From assembly GCA_045641345.1 (NCBI GenBank), contig JAZUGR010000031.1, forward strand, positions 62,001 to 126,000: DNA of 64,000 bases. Direction: 5' to 3'. Under the pieces are notes generated by a model, which saw only the letters and a program-made list of their open reading frames with translations, ran no database searches and was not told where the DNA came from. Origin of the DNA: Cacconaster sp045641345 (GTDB taxonomy: Bacteria > Bacteroidota > Bacteroidia > Bacteroidales > UBA932). Shown piece after piece: positions 51,802-60,263 of this stretch. Every line of letters starts with the position of its first letter. Within the stretch, counting starts at the first letter, position 1. The position numbers and the translations under genes were made by a program.

Positions 51802-52539
51802 CTATTTGTCAAGGTAATTCTTGAGCGCCACCGCTATTGAAGGCGCAGCGGGGGAGGGAGCCTCGATTTCGATGCACAGGCCCTCGTCCTTTGCGGCCTT
51901 GGCCGTTGTGGGGCCATAAGTTGCGATTAGGAGCTTGCCCTGCTTGAAATCGGGGAAATTCTCCTTGAGCGACCTGATGTCGGAGGGGCTGTAGAAGACA
52001 GCCATCTGATATTTTTTGATATCGAGACCGGTAAGGTCGTTGATTACCGTTCTGACGAACACGGCGTGGTTGAAATTGAGCCCCGCGTCGGCAAACAGGG
52101 AGCGGGTGCTGTCCTTGAGACCGTCGGTGACGGCTATGAGCAGCTTTTCGTCCTTGTGCTTGCCGAGGATGATGTCGATTATGGAGGGGAAGGTGCCGGT
52201 GCCGAAGAATATCTTGCGCTTGCGGTAAACAATGTATTTCTGCAGATAGACGGCTATGGCTTCGGATTGGCAGAAATATTTCATGGTTTCGGGCACCGTG
52301 ACCCTGGTTTCCTCACAAATCCTGAAGAACGAGTCGATGGCCGTTTTGGAGCAGAAAACAATGGCCGAATAGTCGGTGATGGTGATTTTCTGCGCCCTGA
52401 ATTCCTTGGCCGGAAGCCCCTCGACCTTGAAGAAGGGCTTGAAATCAATGGTTACCCCGAACTTCTGCTGAAGCTCGGTATAGGGGGAGCCATTCGCTGG
52501 GGGTGCCGGCTGCGATATCAGGATGCTCTTTATTGCCAT
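51802..52539 (-). CDS. hemD: Uroporphyrinogen-III synthase
   Basis: 245 residues. HemD sequences diverge strongly, but the two-lobed alternating helix/strand pattern and segments SAIVFCSKTAIDSFF, AVFYSPSDIRSLKENF and LLIATYGPTTAKAAKDEG fit the Bacteroidota HemD form. It closes hydroxymethylbilane to uroporphyrinogen III in tetrapyrrole synthesis. The position just upstream of rnpA-yidD agrees. It starts 10 bases after the DUF4271 gene. Confidence 0.88.
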   Translation of the reverse strand: MAIKSILISQPAPPANGSPYTELQQKFGVTIDFKPFFKVEGLPAKEFRAQKITITDYSAIVFCSKTAIDSFFRICEETRVTVPETMKYFCQSEAIAVYLQKYIVYRKRKIFFGTGTFPSIIDIILGKHKDEKLLIAVTDGLKDSTRSLFADAGLNFNHAVFVRTVINDLTGLDIKKYQMAVFYSPSDIRSLKENFPDFKQGKLLIATYGPTTAKAAKDEGLCIEIEAPSPAAPSIAVALKNYLDK

Positions 52540-52549
52540 CTGCTCTACT

Positions 52550-53251
52550 TTAATCCAACAGAACCCTTACCGTAGCGGCCAGCGGCAAAAGTTCAACCCC
52601 GCAAAGATACAAAAAGGTAAAAAAATATGAAAATCTCATTTCCGGAATCAACATCAAGACAGCTATGACATAGCGGATTGCGGCTGCCAGAAAGACTATT
52701 GCGAGATAAATGGCGGCAACAGATGCCCAAAGGCCGCCTCCGAGGCCGGCAATCGGGATTATCAGGGTGGGCAGGGCTGCAGCCGTGATGAGGATGAGCA
52801 TGCTTCGCTGAAGCTTGAAGGTTCTGAATGGAACTTCCCGCCCGACAATCTGCGCCGAGAGATGGTTAAGGATCTGCTGCAGCGCCAGGTAAGAAAGGAA
52901 AACGATGATTGCCTGCACGACGGTCAACGTGCTGATGCCCGTTGCAACCAGAATCACGGCCAGGGTGGGGATGCACAAAGTGGCGGTAATGGTAGTGGTG
53001 AGCCTGAATGCCGGTCCGTGGGCGATGTTGGAGAGGCTCCTGCGGCTGAAGAGTATTTCGGCCGACCCCACCAGGGCTTCGGCAAGGGTTCGGAAAAACA
53101 GCAGTATGACCACCAGAAGGATTGCTGCGACCAGAGGGGCCGCCTCCCATCCGCTCTGCATGGTTGCGGCCGAAGGGTTGACCGGAGGGATGTCCAACGA
53201 ACTCCCCTGCCACAGTTCGGCTATCGCCCGTATCCCACTCGAGGCTTCCAT
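52550..53251 (-). CDS. DUF4271 membrane protein
   Basis: 233 residues with about five or six hydrophobic helices (APLVAAILLVVILLFFRTL, LTTTITATLCIPTLAVILV, LYLCGVELLPLAATVRVLL). The conserved FRTLAEALVGSAEILFSRRSL region after the first helix and the position next to hemD fit the DUF4271 family, which is characteristic of Bacteroidota and has no assigned function. It begins in the stop codon of the SUI1 gene (TGATG overlap). Confidence 0.8.
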   Translation of the reverse strand: MEASSGIRAIAELWQGSSLDIPPVNPSAATMQSGWEAAPLVAAILLVVILLFFRTLAEALVGSAEILFSRRSLSNIAHGPAFRLTTTITATLCIPTLAVILVATGISTLTVVQAIIVFLSYLALQQILNHLSAQIVGREVPFRTFKLQRSMLILITAAALPTLIIPIAGLGGGLWASVAAIYLAIVFLAAAIRYVIAVLMLIPEMRFSYFFTFLYLCGVELLPLAATVRVLLD

Positions 53252-53601
53252 CAGTTGCTGCGCTTTGCGTTGTATCCCAGTTCCGTGAGGATTGCCACAA
53301 CTTTATCGCGCAGGTCACCCTGCAGGATGATTTCGCCGTCCTTGGCAGACCCCCCCACACCGCACCTGGCCTTGAGGGTCCTGCCCAGAGAGGCGAGGTC
53401 CTGCTCTCTGCCGCAGAAGCCGGTGATGAGGGTAACCTGCTTGCCGCTCCTGCCGTGGCGGTCGATGCCGACCCTAAGCTTTTGCCCGGATGCCGGTAAC
53501 GTTTCGGCTTCCGCCTCCTCAGGGGTGTCGTATTTGAAATCGGGGTTGGTCGAAAAGACCACTCCCAGTCTGCTTTTCCAATCGTTGTCGGCCATCGGCA
53601 T
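53251..53601 (-). CDS. SUI1/eIF1-family translation factor
   Basis: 116 residues from ATG 53601 (114 from ATG 53595); a longer frame reaching 53640 runs into the -7 box and is rejected. The C-terminal ~80 residues are the SUI1 domain: RVGIDRHGRSGKQVTLITGF, LKARCGVGGSAKDGEIILQG and VVAILTELGYNAKR. Bacterial SUI1 proteins (YciH type) resemble eIF1 and may influence start-codon selection. The N-terminal 35 residues are acidic and Pro/Glu-rich. Confidence 0.93.
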   Translation of the reverse strand: MPMADNDWKSRLGVVFSTNPDFKYDTPEEAEAETLPASGQKLRVGIDRHGRSGKQVTLITGFCGREQDLASLGRTLKARCGVGGSAKDGEIILQGDLRDKVVAILTELGYNAKRSN

Positions 53602-53616
53602 TTGTTTTGCTATCCG

Positions 53617-53624
53617 CAAAGGTA
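53617..53624 (-). promoter_or_regulatory. Candidate -7 box (TACCTTTG) for SUI1
   Basis: Minus-strand TACCTTTG ends 15 bases before ATG 53601 and excludes the longer reading frame. It may drive SUI1-DUF4271-hemD-rnpA-yidD. Confidence 0.55.
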
Positions 53625-53647
53625 GTAAGAAACTGTGCAATTTTGTA

Positions 53648-53655
53648 TATATTTG
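53648..53655 (+). promoter_or_regulatory. Candidate -7 box (TATATTTG) for the DUF2723 gene
   Basis: TATATTTG fits TAnnTTTG and lies 24 bases before ATG 53680, divergent from the SUI1 promoter. Confidence 0.55.
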
Positions 53656-53679
53656 TACTTTTAAGAAACGGATTCATAT

Positions 53680-56600
53680 ATGGAGAAGAAACGATTCGGC
53701 CGCATCAACAGTATCATAGCCGCCGTAATATTCGCAATCTCTTCGTTGGTTTACCTTGCCACAATAGAGCCTACGGCAAGTTTCTGGGACTGCGGGGAGT
53801 TCATAGCTTCATCATACAAGCTTGAGGTGGGTCATCCCCCTGGAAACCCCACCTTCAACCTGTTCGCCAGGTTCTTCACGATGTTCACCGATGCCGAAGG
53901 AGCAGCCGCTGCCGTAAACTCGCTCAGCGCGCTGTGCTCTTCGCTCACCATATTGTTCCTCTATCTGACGATAGTCCATTTCGGGAGGCGTCTGCTCGAA
54001 AAGAGGGGCCGTGCCCTGACAACCGGCGCAGCGATAAGCATATTCGCTGCCGGGGCGGTGGGGGCGATGGCATACTGCTTCTCCGATACGTTCTGGTTTT
54101 CGGCCGTGGAGGGGGAGGTCTATGCAATGTCGTCGCTGTTCACGGCGGTCGTTTTCTGGGCCATCCTCAAATGGGAGGAGCACTCCGACGAGAAATATGC
54201 AGCCAGATGGATCGTGCTCATCAGCCTTCTCACGGGCCTTTCGGTGGGTGTCCATCTGCTTAACCTGCTTACCATCCCCGCGATAGTCTTCATTGTATAT
54301 TACCGCACGCACAGCGGCGATATGTCTTTCTGGAAAGGCTTTGTCGTCCTGGTTCTCTCGTCGCTGCTGCTGGCGCTCATCCTTTTCGGGATAATCCCCT
54401 ATCTGCCGCAGATGCTGGCGTTCGTCGACCGTATTTTCGTAAACGGTTTCGGCGCTCCGTTCAACCTGGGTGCGGCATTTTTCATTCTGGTGCTTCTTGC
54501 CGGATGTTTCCTCGGCCTGAATGCTCTCCGCAGGAAGGAAAAGGCTCTGGCCCATACGGCATTGCTCTGCTTCACCACTTTCGTGATAGGATATTCGCTG
54601 TTTGCCATAACCATCATCCGTTCCTGCGCCAACACGCCTACCAACGAGTATCAGCCCGATAATCCATATACTCTCATCAGATATCTGGCGCGTGAGCAAT
54701 ATGGCAGCAATCCTCTGATATACGGGCAGGCCTATACCAGCCCGTACGACGTGAAAACCATCAAATACTATACTCCGCTCGACGGGCGCTACCACGAAAC
54801 CGAAAACGTGGTGCCGGTTTATCCTGCGGGGTCCAAGATGCTGTTCCCGCGTATGTGGAACGGATTTGACGAGCATCACAAGGCATTCTACGACACCTAT
54901 GTCACCGGCAAGCACCTCAAGAAGGTCACTGTCGGCGGGGAAACCATAGTGATACAGATGCCTTCGTTTGCCGACAACCTCCGCTTCTTCTTCGATTACC
55001 AGATAAACTATATGTATATCCGGTATTTTATGTGGAATTTCGTGGGGAGGCAGAATGATTTCCACGGTCAGGTGCCGGGCGAGCTGATATGCGGCAACTG
55101 GGAGAGCGGTATCCCCTTCATCGACCGCGTGCGTCTCGGCGACCAGTCGTCGGCTCCCGACATCCTTGCCCACAACAAGGGGAAGAACCACTATTTCTTC
55201 CTTCCTCTCCTCCTGGGCCTGGTCGGTCTTTTCTTCCAGGCAAAACACGACGGCCGCAACAGCTGGGTCACAATCCTGCTTTTCGTTCTCACGGGCCTTG
55301 CCATCGTGGTATATATCAACCAGACACCCTATCAGGTAAGGGAGCGTGACTATTCCTATGCGGGATCGTTCTATGTCTTTGCCATCTGGATAGGCCTCGG
55401 AGTGATGGCTGTCCAGGAGTGGCTGGAGCGCCTGCTGAAAGACAGCCGCGGCATCAGGAGCGCCTCTGCGGCCGCCGTCCTGTGCAGCGTCGTTCCCGTG
55501 CTTATGGGATGCGAAAACTGGGACGACCACGACCGCAGCGGCAGATACACAGCCCGCGACATGGCGTTCAACCACCTTATGACCACCGAGAACAACTCGA
55601 TGCTCGTCACCCACGGCGACAACGATACGTTCCCTCTCTGGTATGCCCAGGAGGTGGAGGGCATCCGCACCGACGTGCGCATCGTCAATACCTCGCTGCT
55701 GGGTACCGACTGGTATATCGACCAGATGCAGCGCCGCCAGTACGAATCCGATCCCCTCGAGATCGACATACCGAGGATACAGTATCTCTACGGCACCAAC
55801 GACTTCCCTTATGTGACCGGCATCATCGACCATCCGATACTGGCCCGTGACGCGATAGAGATATTCAAGAACCCCCGGTTCAAACTCTCCGACGGCAAGA
55901 CCGACTTCATCCCGGCAAAGAAGCTCATGATTCCCGTCAACAAGGAGAACGTGCGCAAATACCACATAGTCCCCGAGAAGGATATGGACAGGGTGGTCGA
56001 CAGCGTGATGCTTGAAATCCGGCCCGACCGCATAGGCAAGACGGATCTTATAATCCTCGACGTACTCTCCAATTATGATTGGGACCGCCCGCTCTACTAT
56101 GTCACCCCTACCTGCGACGTGGCTCTCGGCCTCGAGAACTGGAGCCAGTACAACGGCTTCTGCTACAAGTTCATCCCTATCCGCAAGCAGGGAGACGAGC
56201 AGATTGTCGACGAAAACAAGATGTACGACCTTCTGATGTCGACCTACCGTCTCGCTTCGCTCGATGCAGAGGGCGTGTACTACGACTATCAGAACATCTA
56301 TACCTTCTGCGCCGTGATTCCCCTCAGGGATATGTTCTACAACACCGCCCGCAAATTCTACGAAAACGGCGATACCGCCCGTGCCGTGGAGTTGCTCGAC
56401 CGTTGCATCGAATGTATGCCCGCAGAGTCCTTCCCTTACAACATTTCGTGGCTACGGAGCCTGAACGAACTGAGCGTGCTGCGCATAATGGAGCTCTATC
56501 TCAAATGCGACCGGAAGGAGGAGGCTGAAAAAGTGGCCCGCCGCTTTGCCGAAGAAACCACAAAAACGTTGCGCTACCTCACCTCTCCATATGGAGATGA

Positions 56601-56742
56601 CGTTATCTCCGGCAAATTGGCCGAAGACAACTTCACGCTGTTCTCATATATGCTTGACATCCTCGAAACCACCGGCTCGAAGGATTTGGCGGATGCTCTC
56701 CGCGCCGACCTGCTTGTGGCCATCGACAATCTGGCCGAGTAG
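53680..56742 (+). CDS. DUF2723 family membrane protein, GT-C glycosyltransferase-like
   Basis: 1020 residues. The family signature follows the first helix: TASFWDCGEFIASSYKLEVGHPPGNPTF, with acidic and His residues facing outside as in GT-C mannosyltransferases. About ten hydrophobic helices occupy residues 10-320 and 500-630. The rest is a large soluble domain with THGDNDTFPLWYAQEVEG and a C-terminal TPR-like helical end (ARAVELLDRCIECMP). Related to eukaryotic TMEM260, an O-mannosyltransferase, so protein O-glycosylation in the envelope is plausible but inferred. Length is typical for Bacteroidota members. Confidence 0.88.
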   Translation: MEKKRFGRINSIIAAVIFAISSLVYLATIEPTASFWDCGEFIASSYKLEVGHPPGNPTFNLFARFFTMFTDAEGAAAAVNSLSALCSSLTILFLYLTIVHFGRRLLEKRGRALTTGAAISIFAAGAVGAMAYCFSDTFWFSAVEGEVYAMSSLFTAVVFWAILKWEEHSDEKYAARWIVLISLLTGLSVGVHLLNLLTIPAIVFIVYYRTHSGDMSFWKGFVVLVLSSLLLALILFGIIPYLPQMLAFVDRIFVNGFGAPFNLGAAFFILVLLAGCFLGLNALRRKEKALAHTALLCFTTFVIGYSLFAITIIRSCANTPTNEYQPDNPYTLIRYLAREQYGSNPLIYGQAYTSPYDVKTIKYYTPLDGRYHETENVVPVYPAGSKMLFPRMWNGFDEHHKAFYDTYVTGKHLKKVTVGGETIVIQMPSFADNLRFFFDYQINYMYIRYFMWNFVGRQNDFHGQVPGELICGNWESGIPFIDRVRLGDQSSAPDILAHNKGKNHYFFLPLLLGLVGLFFQAKHDGRNSWVTILLFVLTGLAIVVYINQTPYQVRERDYSYAGSFYVFAIWIGLGVMAVQEWLERLLKDSRGIRSASAAAVLCSVVPVLMGCENWDDHDRSGRYTARDMAFNHLMTTENNSMLVTHGDNDTFPLWYAQEVEGIRTDVRIVNTSLLGTDWYIDQMQRRQYESDPLEIDIPRIQYLYGTNDFPYVTGIIDHPILARDAIEIFKNPRFKLSDGKTDFIPAKKLMIPVNKENVRKYHIVPEKDMDRVVDSVMLEIRPDRIGKTDLIILDVLSNYDWDRPLYYVTPTCDVALGLENWSQYNGFCYKFIPIRKQGDEQIVDENKMYDLLMSTYRLASLDAEGVYYDYQNIYTFCAVIPLRDMFYNTARKFYENGDTARAVELLDRCIECMPAESFPYNISWLRSLNELSVLRIMELYLKCDRKEEAEKVARRFAEETTKTLRYLTSPYGDDVISGKLAEDNFTLFSYMLDILETTGSKDLADALRADLLVAIDNLAE

Positions 56743-56754
56743 AGCAACAACGGC

Positions 56755-58614
56755 TCAGTCCTTCATCGAGTAGCCGTAGCGGTTGAGGAGCGTTTCCTTC
56801 TCTTCGTACGAGGCGGTGCTCTTCAGGAGCGGCATCAGCTCGCTCTTGGGGAAGTTGCCGAGCGGCAGCAGAATTAGCCCGTCGAGGCTGTAGTTGAAAG
56901 CCGGATCCACGTTGAAGCATATCAATTGCGCATTGCACTTGAAGTACTTCTTGACGAGGGTCGGCATTCTGTATTTGCCGTCGGAAAGCGTGAGCAGGAA
57001 GCGGTCGAACTTTTCGACGTTGTCAACCTTGTGGCGCAGCAGGTCTTCGGGCTTGATGTTGATGTAGTCGGTGATGAACGGGCAGGTTGGAGCCGCTATC
57101 CGCTTGGGATAGGTGCAGGGCTTGAGATTCGTGAGATAGTAAACGATGAGGCTCTTGTAGAATCTGGGAATGTCGTTGCTCATGCTTACGGGGCCGAGGA
57201 AGTACTTGGCCTGGGGGAACTGCAGCATACTGTGCATAAGACCCTTGAACAGCAGCATAAGTGAAATGGATTCCTTCTGGTACTCCCTGTTGACGAACGA
57301 CCTTCCGAGTTCGATGCAGTACGGGAGCAGATCTTCGGCGCCCACCTTGTAGTCGAACAGGGATGCAGTGTAGAAGCCCTTGACGCCGCCGTGGTTTTTC
57401 ATTATTTCGCTTCCGACCCCGATGCGGTAGGCCCCGGCTATCTTCTTCTGCTTGGTGTCCCAGAGAATGAGGTGCTTGTAATATTTGTCGTAGTCGTCGA
57501 TGTCGCGGGCCAGGTTGGTCCCCTCCCCGACCGAGCGGAAGGCATCCTCACGCAGGCGGCCGAGCTCGAGTATTATGTTGGGGATGTCTTCATAGTCGGC
57601 CAGATAGCATTGGTAGGTGAGCACGCTGAAGAGCATCTTCGACTTCATTCTGTCGAGCTCCTTTATTATCGCTTTTTTGTCGCGGGGGAGCGCTATCTGC
57701 TCCACGAGCCTGATTTCATCCTTCGTCGGGATTCTCCTGTACTGGCGCACGAACTCCTGCTGCATTCCATAGACGCGGCTGCGCAAGTATCCTCCCAGAT
57801 CCTCAAGCGACGAATATTCCGCTATCTCCGATGGGGAGATGGGTTTGCCGATACGCATCGGCACGGTGCGGCCTTTCTTGTTGAACATTTCGCCCACCAG
57901 CTTGATTGTCCTCAACCTGGGGTGGATCTTGCCCAGGATATGGAACATCCTGGAGTTGGTGCCGTCGAAATAGACGGGGACGACAGTCACTCCCGCATTC
58001 CGTATCAGCTTTATCATATTGGAGGGCCAGGGAATGTCCTGAACGGTGTCCTTGCGCTCGAAGCGCTTGAAGCGCTTGTATGCGGGGCCCTTGGTCGTAG
58101 CCACCTCACCGGCCGGGAACAGGCCCAGGCACCCTCCCGAGGCAACGTGCGAGACAGCCATCTTCAATCCGGCAAAGCTCTTGCGGTTGGCTGCCACGTC
58201 GCCGTCGGTGAACGGGTTTACGGGGAAGAACGTATCCTGCAGAGCCGGAATCCGGGCGAGGATGAAGTTTGTCAGAATCTTGAAATCGGGGCGGATATGC
58301 CCGATCACGGAGGCCAGCATCATGCCGTCGATACTGCCGTAGTTGTGGTTGGATATCGTTATGAACGCCCCTTCCTGCGGTATGTAGTCGAGCTGGCTCA
58401 GGTCGATGTCGTACTTGACACCCACTTCCTTGAGCACCTTCTCGGCGAAATCGGGCCCCTTGTATCTGCGGTATTTGTTGTGGATGTAATTCACCTTGTC
58501 GAGATGGAGGGCCTTCATCACGATGGACGCAACCATCTTGCCGAAGCACCCCTTGAGATGCAAGGCCTGCTGAATCTCCGATTTATTGATTACATTTGTT
58601 TGTTTTTGCTGCAT
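56755..58614 (-). CDS. Fused O-acyltransferase/N-acyltransferase (OlsF/glycine-lipid type)
   Basis: 619 residues from ATG 58614, with GGAGGT three bases before it. The N-terminal half (about 60-300) is a PlsC-like acyltransferase of the hemolysin-like group with the H-x5-D motif SNHNYGSIDGM and the downstream LFPAGEV block. The C-terminal half (about 330-600) resembles the GNAT-type acyl-ACP N-acyltransferase of ornithine or glycine lipid synthesis (YYKHLILWDTKQKKIAGAYRIG, GFYTASLFDY, CIELGRSFVNREYQKESI). In B. thetaiotaomicron glycine lipids are made by separate GlsB and GlsA; here both activities would be in one chain, as in OlsF. The lipid product is not determined. Confidence 0.85.
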   Translation of the reverse strand: MQQKQTNVINKSEIQQALHLKGCFGKMVASIVMKALHLDKVNYIHNKYRRYKGPDFAEKVLKEVGVKYDIDLSQLDYIPQEGAFITISNHNYGSIDGMMLASVIGHIRPDFKILTNFILARIPALQDTFFPVNPFTDGDVAANRKSFAGLKMAVSHVASGGCLGLFPAGEVATTKGPAYKRFKRFERKDTVQDIPWPSNMIKLIRNAGVTVVPVYFDGTNSRMFHILGKIHPRLRTIKLVGEMFNKKGRTVPMRIGKPISPSEIAEYSSLEDLGGYLRSRVYGMQQEFVRQYRRIPTKDEIRLVEQIALPRDKKAIIKELDRMKSKMLFSVLTYQCYLADYEDIPNIILELGRLREDAFRSVGEGTNLARDIDDYDKYYKHLILWDTKQKKIAGAYRIGVGSEIMKNHGGVKGFYTASLFDYKVGAEDLLPYCIELGRSFVNREYQKESISLMLLFKGLMHSMLQFPQAKYFLGPVSMSNDIPRFYKSLIVYYLTNLKPCTYPKRIAAPTCPFITDYINIKPEDLLRHKVDNVEKFDRFLLTLSDGKYRMPTLVKKYFKCNAQLICFNVDPAFNYSLDGLILLPLGNFPKSELMPLLKSTASYEEKETLLNRYGYSMKD

Positions 58615-58633
58615 AATACCTCCGGTAATCGTA

Positions 58634-58641
58634 CAAATATA
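58634..58641 (-). promoter_or_regulatory. Candidate -7 box (TATATTTG) for the acyltransferase gene
   Basis: Minus-strand TATATTTG ends 19 bases before ATG 58614, within the 37-base divergent gap shared with uvrC. Confidence 0.55.
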
Positions 58642-58651
58642 GCCTTTTTTT

Positions 58652-60154
58652 GTGAATCTCGAAGACAAAATAGCTTCTTTGCCATCCGACCCCGGAGTTT
58701 ACCGTTACTTCGATGCCGGAGGGACGATAATCTACGTGGGCAAGGCCAAGAACCTCCGCCGCCGCGTAAACCAGTACTTCAGGCCGAAGGATCAGCTCGA
58801 TCTCAAGACCCGTGCCCTGGTGGAGCATATAGCAGACCTGGATTATACGGTTGTGGAGACCGAGGAGGATGCGCTCCTTCTGGAGAACAATCTCATCAAG
58901 ACCCTGCAGCCCCACTACAACATAATGCTCAAGGACGACAAGACATATCCCTGGATATGCGTTGCCGCCGAGCCTTTCCCCAGGGTTTTCCTCACCCGCC
59001 GCTATATCCGCAACGGCTCGCGCTATTACGGCCCGTACGCCTCGGTGCAGCATGCCCGGCGGCTGCTTGACCTGATAGGCACCCTTTTCAGGGTAAGGAT
59101 ATGCCGCCACAGCCTTACCCCTGAAAACATCGCTTCCGGCAGGATAAGGCCGTGCCTGAACTATCATCTTGGCAAATGCGCCGCCCCTTGTGCCGGCCTT
59201 CAGAGCGTGGAGTCGTACGACGAGGCGATAGAGTCGGTGCACAAGCTTCTGAGCGGGCGGGTGAGGAGTCTCATAGAGTCGTGCCGGTCGAAGATGGGTG
59301 AGGCTGCCGGAAGCCTGCGCTTCGAGGAGGCGGCATTGTGGAAGGAGCGGCTCGAACTGCTTGAGGCCCATCACAGGAGGCAGCAGACCACGGGGCACGG
59401 CATACTCGACACTGAAACATACAAGCTCCTCAAAGACAAGCCGCTGCCGCGTCGCGTGGCTTCTTCGCAGAAGGCTCTCGTGCAGTTGCAGAAGGACCTT
59501 GGGATGGGCTGCCTTCCCTCGCACATAGAGTGTTTCGACAATTCCAACATTCAGGGTACCGACCCCGTCGGGGCCTGCGTGGTGTTCAAGGACGGCATTC
59601 CGAGCAGGAAGGATTACCGCATTTTCAACATAAAGACGGTGGTGGGGGCCAACGACTACGCCACTATGAAGGAGGTGGTATCGAGGCGTTACTCCCGCCT
59701 TCTCGCCGAAGGAGAGCCTTTGCCACAGCTGGTGGTGGTCGATGGAGGTCGCGGCCAGATGCGTTTCGCCCTCGAGGCTCTGCGGGAGCTTGGCCTGGAG
59801 AAAGAGATATTCCTTATCGGCATAGCGGAGCGGCTCGAAGAGGTGCTGCTCCCCGGTGACCCGAACCCCCTTTTCTTCGACAAGAACTCCGCCTCGCTGC
59901 GCATAATAATGCATATCAGGGATGAGGCGCACCGCTTCGGCATCACCCATCACAGGGCACGGCGCCTCAAGAGCGAGGTGCAGTCGGAGCTGCGCTCCAT
60001 ACCGGGTGTGGGGCCTTCCACCGAAAGCAAACTTCTGCGCCATTTCCGCAGCCTTGCCCGTCTCAAAAAGGCGTCTCAGGAAGATGTCGCCGCAGTGGTC
60101 GGCCCGGCCCTCGCCGCAAAACTTATGGCAGCCTTCAGGACGGAGGCAGATTAA
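58652..60154 (+). CDS. uvrC: Excinuclease ABC subunit C, lacking about 100 central residues
   Basis: 500 residues from a GTG start. The GIY-YIG domain (GVYRYFDAGGTIIYVGKAKN, residues 14-33), the UVR helices (about 200-235), the RNase H-like endonuclease domain (HIECFDNSNIQGT, SRKDYRIFNIKTV, VVDGGRGQMRF, MHIRDEAHRFGITHHR) and C-terminal helix-hairpin-helix (IPGVGPSTESKLLRHF) are all intact. UvrC usually has about 600 residues in this phylum; the block between the UVR helices and the endonuclease domain is reduced to a short bridge at about residues 245-270 (59384-59460). The frame is open across it. UvrC makes both incisions in nucleotide excision repair. Confidence 0.93.
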   Translation: MNLEDKIASLPSDPGVYRYFDAGGTIIYVGKAKNLRRRVNQYFRPKDQLDLKTRALVEHIADLDYTVVETEEDALLLENNLIKTLQPHYNIMLKDDKTYPWICVAAEPFPRVFLTRRYIRNGSRYYGPYASVQHARRLLDLIGTLFRVRICRHSLTPENIASGRIRPCLNYHLGKCAAPCAGLQSVESYDEAIESVHKLLSGRVRSLIESCRSKMGEAAGSLRFEEAALWKERLELLEAHHRRQQTTGHGILDTETYKLLKDKPLPRRVASSQKALVQLQKDLGMGCLPSHIECFDNSNIQGTDPVGACVVFKDGIPSRKDYRIFNIKTVVGANDYATMKEVVSRRYSRLLAEGEPLPQLVVVDGGRGQMRFALEALRELGLEKEIFLIGIAERLEEVLLPGDPNPLFFDKNSASLRIIMHIRDEAHRFGITHHRARRLKSEVQSELRSIPGVGPSTESKLLRHFRSLARLKKASQEDVAAVVGPALAAKLMAAFRTEAD

Positions 60155-60201
60155 CACTTGACAAGCGATTTCAACTGCCGTCCCGGCTTTCCTTCGCAAC
60201 C

Positions 60202-60221
60202 CGACTTTCGAGCGAAAGTCG
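60202..60221 (+). terminator. Possible terminator hairpin after uvrC
   Basis: CGACTTTCG and CGAAAGTCG form a perfect 9-base inverted repeat with a 2-base centre in the gap between uvrC and sufB. Only a weak T-rich tail follows. Confidence 0.4.
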
Positions 60222-60248
60222 TCTTGACCAAGATACCGAATTTCTTAG

Positions 60249-60256
60249 TATCTTTG
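60249..60256 (+). promoter_or_regulatory. Candidate -7 box (TATCTTTG) for the suf operon
   Basis: TATCTTTG ends 7 bases before the sufB ATG; a CTTG/TTG lies 22 bases upstream, close to the -33 position. Transcription would begin at or next to the start codon, as for mutS. Confidence 0.5.
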
Positions 60257-60263
60257 CAACCTT

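Noticed and set aside
52602..52609. TATCTTTG on the minus strand as a hemD promoter
   Set aside because: It lies within the DUF4271 coding region, encoding a conserved-looking FLYLCGVE segment; such boxes occur by chance in coding DNA and no -33 element is present.
53602..53640. Longer N-terminus for the SUI1 protein
   Set aside because: The extra codons include the TACCTTTG box and have no similarity to the family.
53812..55965. A 717-codon open frame on the minus strand inside the DUF2723 gene
   Set aside because: It is exactly antisense to a well-supported gene, has no domain or signal, and such long antisense frames are expected from GC-rich codon use.
57391..59070. A 559-codon open frame on the plus strand antisense to the acyltransferase and running into uvrC
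   Set aside because: Both underlying genes are confidently identified; the translated product shows no family features.
58652..60154. uvrC read as a pseudogene
   Set aside because: The frame is open and all nuclease and DNA-binding motifs are intact, so it is treated as a shortened functional gene.
58583..60199. A 538-codon open frame on the minus strand antisense to uvrC
   Set aside because: Shadow of the uvrC coding frame; no recognisable product.
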